Source: Phycomyces nitens (taxonomy: Eukaryota > Mucoromycota > Mucoromycetes > Mucorales > Phycomycetaceae). From it: 64,000 nucleotides of DNA. Position numbers and translations under genes: made by a program. The DNA lies in the NCBI GenBank assembly GCA_022702545.1, contig JAHRBC010000003.1:2046001-2110000 (forward strand), read 5' to 3'. The notes beneath the pieces are model-generated. The model searched no databases, was not told the origin of the DNA, and worked only from the letters and a program-made list of their open reading frames with translations. Of the stretch, positions 55,220 through 64,000 are shown in pieces; the stretch's first letter is position 1, and every line of letters begins with the position of its first letter.

Positions 55220-57809
55220 TTAAATACGGCACTCCCAGTTTGCTATGGTCTGCCAGCGCTCGGCATGGTGGTAAAGGCACACTAGGGTCCATTGGCCAAT
55301 CTCAGTAACCGTGATGTTTGTGGCATAAGAATGGTCCTGTGGAGTGTAGAGCAGCTTAAATATCTTGCCAGTTGGACTCTTGATTGCCATTTTAGGATGC
55401 CTAGAGTCGTCCTTGATGATCCTGAATGAATATGGCTGCCGAGGATATATCTGATAGCACTGGGGCTCTTCAATAAAGAACTGTTCATGGTTTACATGTA
55501 GCTTGACAAATTCAAATGCACGAGACTTTCCAGTGTGGGTCAGCAAGAGAGACATTGCCAGAGAATAAGAGGGCGCTGAATTCTCTAGGGTCGACCGAGG
55601 TCCACAGTAGACCTGCAGCCAGCCGGTCCGTGCGTCGAGAGGCAAGACAGCCTTGATTCTGTAGGTGCGCCTATCTGAGAATGGCTCTAGTTGGGCCAGT
55701 CCTCGGACCAGAGTGCCGTCTGGACACTCTACTTGGACATAGCAAGCCGTGTCAGGATCCACATTGATGGTTAGGTGATAGGTCTGGTTGTCGACAAGGG
55801 TGAGTACAGAGGGATCAAAGTCAATGACTTGGATGTGGTGGCTAAAGAAAGGAATCCACACTTGGGGCAGAGAGAAAAATGAAGAAGGATGGAGGGGAGG
55901 ATCGAGGTACTGATGGCGGTCATCAGATGGCAGATGGGTGTGGATCATGGAGAGAGGGGTGGTGAGGAACCAGTGTGGTTCGATTGCTTCATTGAGGATG
56001 TGGTTGGGGGATGCCAGCCAACAGTCGACCATTCGATACTCGCCCTCTACCTTTATGCTGCACCACGCATGATTTGGTGCCAAATATCCCTGCTTACAGG
56101 CATCTTCCAAAGTGTCCTTGGGAGCTAGAGGGACCATTAGTGCCAGTCATGACAATTCAAAACACCAAATACCTCTCCAGTATCCACAAATGACATGGGT
56201 GTCATTGATTCCAGCTGCCCTGGCCATTTCACAAAACAGAGTGGCCAGACCAAGTGAAGATGAGCAAGAGCGGTCCATGAGTACTTGCTCGGCTGTTTCG
56301 TCTATCAATGTCTCGGTTTCTTGGATGGCAATGTTCTGGACTAGCCAGACAAATATCGACCTTACTTTGTGGAGCTCTCGACGATATGGTCTCGTCAGGA
56401 ACTTTTGAGACAACAGCTGGGGTGTCACCATCTGGCCTCTCTGGTGGACATTTACAGCATATGCATCAATCTGGACAAACTCGGTATCAAGAAACTCGAG
56501 TTCTCTAGTATCGGCCACTTCCAATGTATTGCTAAATAAATGGTTTTAATAGCCATCACAAGTCAGTATTTGCAACTTACTAGAGCAATAAAAAGGGGTC
56601 AATTGCACCAAAGTCTTGTTGGACAGAGGGTGTCCTGGTTCTTTCTAGACTCTGCAGCCGGTCAGCCGTAAACTGATCTTCCGAAGTTTGTTCCAATAGT
56701 GTTCGTCGTGGCTTCCACAGCATACGCCACTGGTAGCTCAATTTTTGGGTTGATAATCCCTGGCCTTCTTGCCTCGGGTTCCAAAAGCTCGGAGGTCGTA
56801 CCGAGTCTAGAGACAATTTTGGATTGTCGACCGAATCCTCCTCACTACTACTACTACTGCTGCTGCTGTTGTTTTTGGTGGTGGTGGTCGTCGTCGTCTG
56901 TATCTGGGCATCTGAAGACACGGACCGCCTTAGGTGTGGTCTATTTTGACAGGCCACTTGTTTTGGAGCCAAAGAGCTTCTTTGGACCTTTTCCTGTTTG
57001 GCCAAAATACTCTTTTCGCGTCTTGGTTGGGGACTAATAAATGTGGTCCTCAAACCATGGCTGATATTGTCGACCTGTTGGTGGGCGTACAGTGGAGTAC
57101 TTTTGCTACAATAAGGTGTGTTTGGGAGGGGTTCAGAAGAATAGCGACAGGAGGGTTGTTGTTTGGGTTGTGTGGATGTGTCTGAAAGAGGAGATCGAAG
57201 GAAAAGATGGTCGTACTGGCCCTTTTGATCGGCAATTCTCCAGTCTGGTGTGGTATGTCTTGGAGAGTATCTCGATATTGATGGCTGGCGACTAGGAGAA
57301 GAGGTGGGCAATGGTTTGCGAGTAATGTATGCTGCTTTGTTTGCTTTATGGGAATTGCTGACACTGTTTGGACCAGTGGGGCTGCTGTTGGTACTAGAGT
57401 GCCCACTGCTGCCAATACTCCTTTGTCTGACAGGAATTGCTAGAGTTGATTGGTGAGGGCTGCTGTGTCGATAATATGAGTGGGTGTGATCTGTCACAGG
57501 GATGTCCTGGTTGGTCGTATTGGTCGTATTGGTCGTATTGGTCGCATTTGACCGCCTTTGTCGTCCCAAGCCATGTCTTTCTCTAGGACTCGAATTGGAG
57601 GGCGGCGACTGACGAGACAATAGTCTTTGATGGTCTCTGTCCAGACAATATATTCTAGGACTCTGTCTCGAATGATAATAATTTGCTGGACTTTCAACAA
57701 GCGGTGAGTTTTGCCTTGATCGCAGAGGGGGTTGAGGGTTTGTACAAGGATCATGAATATGGTGTGTCCAATAGGGACTCTGGCGGTGGTCATGGTTAAT
57801 TGAGTTCAT
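55220..57809 (-). CDS. Cyk3-like transglutaminase-fold protein, probably inactive
   Basis: Three exons (56581-57809, 56173-56531, 55220-56124) encode 830 residues. Residues 1-400 are low-complexity Ser/Pro/Gln/His/Arg-rich, with (TNT)n and Thr/Ser runs. The transglutaminase-like domain spans about 455-565: RELHKVRSIFVWLVQNIAIQ, SSLGLATLFCEMARAAGIND, HAWCSIKVEGEYRMVDCW. His548 and Asp563 of the triad are present, but the usual Cys (C-x-G-Y-A) aligns with Ser502. A beta-rich Kyphoscoliosis/Cyk3-type C-terminal domain follows. Fungal Cyk3 is likewise an inactive transglutaminase acting in cytokinesis, but it carries an N-terminal SH3 domain not seen here. A cytokinesis or wall role is inference. 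Confidence 0.8.
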
Positions 57810-58210
57810 GGAATAAATAAAAACAAGGGGGGGATAGATAATAATAAAAGATGTATTGTGTATGTGTGTTTTTTTTTGTTTTTTTTGGGTTTTCTAGTTT
57901 TGGGCCATGGAATCGATCACGCTGTTTAGCACTTGCCTATAACGTAATGTTATCGTTATTCCATGTCTGGTCGCACCAAGCCAATCCCTTTTCAAGAAGC
58001 TTCCTTCTAGAAAAACAATGGCCGAGGGGCACCAAAGTGTATATTGTCAGTGGATACGAAATAATTGATTGTATAATAATAAATAATAAATAATAAAGTA
58101 ATTTATTGTCACTATAATAATTTGTAAAATAAATCACAGATACTCGTAAATTTATGCCTTTACAAAATATATTATATACATATATATAATATATATATAA
58201 GATAATTGTG
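57810..58210. promoter_or_regulatory. Shared upstream region of Cyk3-like gene and UVSSA
   Basis: A 401-bp divergent region. The UVSSA side has dense AT with TATATATAA immediately before its ATG (58190-58198). The other side has a T/G-rich run (GTTTTTTTTTGTTTTTTTTG near 57867). No extra gene. Confidence 0.45.
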
Positions 58211-60736
58211 ATGAATGACCAATCTGAACAGATTCTAGAGAGATTGATCAAGCAGATTACAGAAACTGGAGAGTGGGACCTGGATCCCCACACCCTAAAG
58301 GTCTCATTGGCAAGCATAATTGCAATCATCAGTTTGATTGACTCTTGCAATCTCTACCTAGTCAATCAAGAAGCTCTGCAAACAATCCCATACAAATGTC
58401 GACATTGCTTTTTACTTTATCTGGACCCAGCTACAGAAAAAGCAATCTCAAGTAATCTAGAGTAACCTCTATATAGTTCTCCAAAAAAGATAATTAAAAG
58501 AAAAAGAAAACATTTGGTTTAGATTCGCTATTCTTGCCTGCAGTTGATCAATGTTCTGTTTTGCCGCTCACATTATTTTCGTACATTGGTGGCCAAGGAC
58601 TTTCAGACGTTTTTGAAATTATCAATGGGTGTACGACAGCCCTTGCCACCTCCTGTACAAGATCAACTACGGAGATATGCGACGGATATCATCAAGGCCT
58701 GGAAGGAAAAGTACGGGCGTGTCCAGAGAGAGATTGCGAATGGCTACTATTTCCTAGAGTACCACAATCTACTGGACAACCGTAGTCTGGAGTCTGGCCG
58801 GCAGGACCAGAATAGAGCCAATGTCCAGAGTCGAATTAGGGCCATTCATGAGAGACGAGTGGATCAGATAAAGGCAGAGATGGAAGACTACCTAAAGATG
58901 ATCCAAGAGAATCTCATGACAATGGACAGCTGCTTCTTGATCCTGGTCCCAAGGAACTCTGAGACCAATGTGGATTTCGATGCTTTGATCAAGGGAGATC
59001 TCGAGAGTTCAAGAGCACCGGATGGGTCATTTAGAGAGGTATGGACCAAAAAAAAAAGTTTATAATGATGTTGATTGTTGCTTGAATTATTATGCGTGAA
59101 AATGTGTTTGTGCATATGTAAATGTATGTATGTATGTATATATGTATATATGTATGTATATGTTGTGTGTGGGCAAAACAGCGCATCTTGTCGCACGGTT
59201 TGGGATCCTCTCGCTACCAAATAACAATTGACTTTTCTAAAGACTCAGCCATGGAAGATATCCAAGAGACGCCTGAAAACACAATTGTCTATGACCAGTT
59301 GAGACAGGGCCTCAAATTGATAAAGAAACGGCATTTGCAGCAATTGAACGACTGGATTAAAGTCCTGAGTAAATCAGAATACAATGCAAGTATGCCACAT
59401 ACACATCCCATTACTTACTGGTTTGCAGGATAAAAAACAAAAGGAATCCCTGCTGAAAAAGCTGATTGACGTCAAGGTTGAAATGACAAGAGTATTGCAA
59501 AAGACCAGGCTACTTGGTATCACAATTCCGGATTCGTGTCCCAAAAACACACTAGACAATAGCAAGCCTAAAGACGAAAACGACAACGATGACGATGACG
59601 ACGACAATGACAATGAGTTTAGAGACGAGTGGTTTGAAGAGATTGTGGTCCCTAAACAAGCCCAGGCATCCAAGACCATGCACATTGACAGCAAGGCACT
59701 TCCGCCTTCTCAGCGTATATTTCCGTTGGCCTATGAGCCAGAGATGGCCCAGGACATTACCTATCGAGGGGCTCTTGTAGGCCCATCACAAACCATTGGT
59801 CGTCCTACGGAATACAGGTAGGGCCGACTTGGCTTGTGTTTTCTTGGCTGATCCAAGTGTTTAATAGTCCAAAGGGGAAACAAAAGGAAGATACGACAAG
59901 ACAAGGCAAGTCTTTGTGATATTGTGCTTACAATAATGGCTAACATTCTTAATCTAGAGCTTCTAAAGAGGGCCCCGGTTGTAGAGGTATGTTATATGCT
60001 GTATGCTGTATGGTGTATGGGTTGTAGAATAGTGGGGCTTAGTGTTTTTTACTACTAGTGGGGAGAAGACCTTTACTATTGGGACAAGACGCATGTCCAA
60101 TTCAACACCAGCGGGCTTGGTGAGTTGACCAATAAGATTCGAGAATGATAATAGTAATCGGTTGGCAGAGAAAAACCATCGGTTCCTTGGTGTTGGCGAA
60201 GGTGAAAACGAATTGCCAGCCAGTCTACTGGATGACCTGCGCAAGAGACCAAGATATTACCAAGAGAAATCTGGGCCGCTTAGAGTAAGTAGACCCCCCC
60301 CCCCCCCCCAAGATTCTGTATATAAAGTACTTTCATGTCCTGTTAGGCCTGTGGGGCTCCTCTGCACAATGGAGGACTGTGCCCTAGACGCGACCTTGTC
60401 ATCTGTCCTTTTCACGGCAAGATTGTGGCTCGAGATTCGATTGGACAGCCTCTGGATCCAACCCAGGCGCCTCAAGTACCACAGAGTGGGACGAGTAGAG
60501 AATTGTGGGAGGACATTGAAGGAGAGGTGATGGTACAGACAGGTCAAGAGAAGATTGAGGGACACAAGAAAAGGAAAAGAGACCACAAGAGTGGGCTTGT
60601 TGATGTCCGACAGAATAAGCCCAAGTCTGTCCACAGACGACTAGAGGACAAGCTTAGCACACGCGCCGTTCGAGATAGTGTAGAAGAAGCAGTTGAATAT
60701 GAACGTAGTCAAAGATCTCGATGGAAAGCATTGTGA
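58211..60736 (+). CDS. UVSSA: UV-stimulated scaffold protein A homologue
   Basis: Ten exons (58211-58300, 58362-58451, 58544-59038, 59182-59385, 59429-59817, 59868-59905, 59958-59986, 60059-60119, 60169-60284, 60347-60736) encode 633 residues (human about 709). The N-terminal VHS/ENTH-like domain has ITETGEWDLDPHTLKSIKKL and LINVLFCRSHYFRTLVAKDF. An acidic linker (about 340-360) follows. The C-terminal DUF2043 domain has WGEDLYYWDKTH, NHRFLGVGEGENELP and a C506/C516/C524/H527 zinc motif (LCPRRDLVICPFHGKIVARD). UVSSA links stalled RNA polymerase II and CSA/CSB to TFIIH in transcription-coupled repair. Introns 4 and 6 have GC donors (GCAAGT). The start ATG is the first after the TATA-like run. 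Confidence 0.93.
60294..60309 (+). repeat. Poly-C run in UVSSA intron 9
   Basis: Sixteen consecutive C bases follow the donor GTAAGTAGA of the intron 60285-60346. Such a run is rare in this AT-rich DNA and may slip during replication or sequencing. It does not touch coding sequence. Confidence 0.95.
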
Positions 60737-60804
60737 ATAAAAGCGATTATTAAAACTATTATTTAATTATTTATTTAATTATTTATTTATTTATTTAACA
60801 AGGC

Positions 60805-61770
<966 letters not shown>

Positions 61771-62797
61771 CTAGCACAAAAGGTTAAAGGAAGAAAGAGA
61801 AGAGAATTGGAATCTGGGATTTGCAGTTGGAAAAAGCTCGAAATCACAAGTGGAGTTTTAAACCAACCAACCAACCAACCAACCAACCAAAAAAAAAATC
61901 AAAAATCAAAAATCAAAAAATCCTATAGTTGGAAGAGTGAATTCCTGGGCTGTGTAAAACAAGCAACTTTGGAGACGAAATGAAATTAACAAAACGTAGA
62001 TAGATTACATACTGATAGCAAGTAGTGAGGTTTCCTTATTTAGGCATATAAGTATATGTATAAATATGGTAAAATCTAATATACGAAATAATATTTATAT
62101 ACATGTATTAAATATATATATATATATGCTTTTTCTAAAAAGTAACACATACAAGCTTTTTGTTTGCCTAGCAACAGATACATTTTTAAACTAGGGGCGG
62201 AGTCAAAAAAAAAAAAAAAAAAAGATTATTTTAGACAGGTTGTCATGGAAGCACTCTGTCGGGATGAACCGAGCCCTTTGAAAATCCCCTCTTTCTTGCT
62301 TGCTTTTTTGTGCAAAATGATACAAATGTAATGTGTTTCCGACACCCGCCTGGGATAAAAGAAATACAGGCCCTTCTTTGTATTTGTAATTGAAACGAAT
62401 TCAAAAAAGTTTGTTATTATTATTTTGACTCAGCCAAGACGAATGCCAACTCCCAACGGACCGAGATTGAGCATTGACAAAGAATATAGTATTTATTTAT
62501 ATTCCACCACAAATCATCCCATTGACCATTTGAGAAGGAAAAGGGGGGGGCAATATTATAGTATTACTGCTCCACCCACTAGTTAAAGACGCTTTTTTAT
62601 CTAGTAAGAAAAAAAAAGAAAAAAAAGAAAAAGAAAAAAGGTACGTCTAAAAAAAAAAAAAAAAAAACACATTTAATTCCCCCCCTTCCTCCTCCTCCTC
62701 CTCCTCTAAATCTCCTTTCTCTTTCCTTTTTATTTATTTATTTACTTGTTGGATTAAATACATCACCATAAATATCTATACATCATAAACCCTTTGA
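61771..62797. promoter_or_regulatory. Shared upstream region of Rab11 and STE20-like kinase
   Basis: About 1 kb without a gene. It contains the AACC repeat at 61861-61889, long poly-A runs (62203-62223, 62651-62667), an A/G-rich purine stretch (62610-62640) and CTCC repeats (62688-62706) before the kinase ATG. Specific factor sites cannot be assigned. Confidence 0.45.
61861..61889. repeat. AACC microsatellite in Rab11 leader
   Basis: Seven tandem AACC units, followed by A-rich AAAAATC repeats, lie about 90 bp upstream of the Rab11 start codon, on its likely 5' leader or promoter. On the coding strand this reads GGTT. Confidence 0.9.
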
Positions 62798-64000
62798 ATG
62801 CTTCAAGGAAGAACCCAACCCACCCAGCTAACCCAGCACGGCAAAGACATGTTGGCATCAATCAAGGACGGCAGACACGTAAGTAGCCACCAAATGCAAC
62901 CCAATCTAACATTATAGCGAGCAACTGGTGCCTTTACCAAGCGCAGTTCTCTAGGAAACCTACGAAAATCAAAGTCTTCCACCACTGCAGACAACCAGCT
63001 TGCCGCACGCACCTCTGACCTGCTTACGGTAGATATGCGAATGAAACGTAGATCGACCGGCTGCCTCCGTAGACCATCGTTCCTCAATGCAGCAAAGGCA
63101 GCCACTATCCCTCCCAACCAAAACACAAGGGTAAACCTACCTTACCTTGCCTACCAACTTGCCTACTTGCCTGGCAATGTGAATAATAAATAATCTAATT
63201 TATATATATATTTTTATATATTTTATAAATATATATATTTTATATATTATATTAATAGGTATGGCGACCTCCTGGATGCTATGAAATCCCCAACATTTTG
63301 GGCAGCGACTGTTTCTTGAAGCCTGACCCTCCCATGGACGATGCCAAGGCCTATGTACTCCGGACATCGAACCCTACAAAGCACATTTCAAAACGGCCAT
63401 GGCTGCCAGCCGGACCCCGTTCAGAGATTCCGCAACTTCCTCCGTTTGTGCGACCAGAGAACGCATTCGAACGAAGCATTCGAAAGGCGGTTCCTAAAAT
63501 ACAAGTATCATCGCTTGATCCGCGTAACAAGTACGGTGGCTTCAAGGAGGTCGGCACAGGGTAAAATCTTATTGGTTTAAATAGATATACAAATGAAATT
63601 GAAACAATTCTAAAATTTGCTATTATAGAGTCAATGGCTCAGTGGTGCGTGCCACCCATCGGTACAAGAAAAACACCCACCTTGCCATCAAGCGATGCCG
63701 CCTGGATCCCGACCGTGAGTACAAGGCTGCATTGGTCCGCGAGCTCCGCATCATGGCCACGGGGCACCCGAATTTGATCCGCCTTTGTGAGGTGACCCTC
63801 TGGCGTGAAGATGTCTGGATGTGCATGGACCTCCAGCGATGTGCCGTGTTTGCTATCCTCTGCCAGCGCGGCATCCCAGAAGAATACACAGTCATGATTG
63901 CCTGTGAGGCGCTCAAGGGTCTTGTCTATTTGCACACCCAGGGCTATATCCACCGCGACATAAAGTGCGAGAACATCCTCGTGGGCTGGAATGGCGAAGT
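62798..64000 (+). CDS. STE20/PAK-like protein kinase, 5' part (cut by window end)
   Basis: Four exons are visible: 62798-62878, 62918-63130, 63259-63560 and 63629 to the window end. The first about 200 residues are basic and Ser-rich (LGNLRKSKSSTTADNQL, MRMKRRSTGCLRRPS) without a recognisable CRIB/PBD. The kinase domain starts near YGGFKEVGTGVNGSVVRATH (glycine loop), then LAIKRC (catalytic Lys), LVRELRIMATGHPNLIRL (helix C Glu) and YIHRDIKCENIL (catalytic loop). The sequence ends before DFG. The HRDIKCENIL loop and the general layout fit STE20-type kinases of MAPK or polarity pathways; the exact class needs the missing C-terminus. Confidence 0.85.

Noticed and set aside
63351..63953. Minus-strand ORFs of 68-104 codons over the kinase exons
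   Set aside because: Antisense shadows; the plus strand carries a clear kinase domain.

Overview
The window looks like a piece of nuclear chromosome from an early-diverging filamentous fungus, most likely Mucoromycota (Mucorales-like); I cannot name the species. The reasons are AT-rich spacers, many short spliceosomal introns (about 40-200 bp, often with GTAAGT donors and TAG/CAG acceptors), fungal families (RPN9, Mdm31/32, Zn2Cys6 regulators, Vps66-type acyltransferase) and genes that yeasts lack, such as UVSSA. I rebuilt exon chains by hand from reading frame, splice sites and family conservation; every chain below is in frame from ATG to stop.

Bases 1-12528 are a giant, nearly perfect inverted repeat: two arms of at least 5.7 kb flank a 1.13-kb unique spacer. 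Each arm carries the same set of small, unrecognised ORFs. Two of them sit behind related promoter modules containing a palindrome and a TATA box. The right arm ends inside a degenerate direct repeat (about 12.4-13.6 kb), followed by a decayed Tc1/mariner transposase (13.9-14.9 kb). This is the accessory, possibly subtelomeric, end of the window.

From 15.9 kb onward the content is ordinary gene-dense chromosome. In order: a Vps66/LOA1-type acyltransferase (-) divergent from proteasome subunit RPN9 (+); a secreted GH3 beta-glucosidase (+); dihydroxy-acid dehydratase ILV3 (-) divergent from an RRM-like, probably mitochondrial protein (+); a PAS protein (-); a gene-poor stretch (29.4-36.0 kb) holding a secreted thaumatin-like protein and a MITE-like hairpin; a regulator with two Zn2Cys6 clusters (+); an F-box protein with an acidic tract (+); a regulator-like protein without a zinc cluster (-); a SNF2 ATPase (-); a DUF1206 membrane protein (-); a small secreted protein (+); REV7 (+); MDM31 (-); a transglutaminase-like pseudoenzyme (-); UVSSA (+); a Rab11-type GTPase (-); and the 5' part of a STE20-like kinase (+) cut by the window end.

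Three genes linked to DNA damage (a SNF2 Rad5/Rad16-like ATPase, REV7 of polymerase zeta, UVSSA of transcription-coupled repair) lie within about 16 kb, but their orientations differ and I see no shared control. The most unusual gene-structure signals are about eight GC-AG introns among roughly 89 inferred introns, and several microexons of 4, 9, 11, 15, 17 and 18 nt whose existence is forced by conserved protein motifs.
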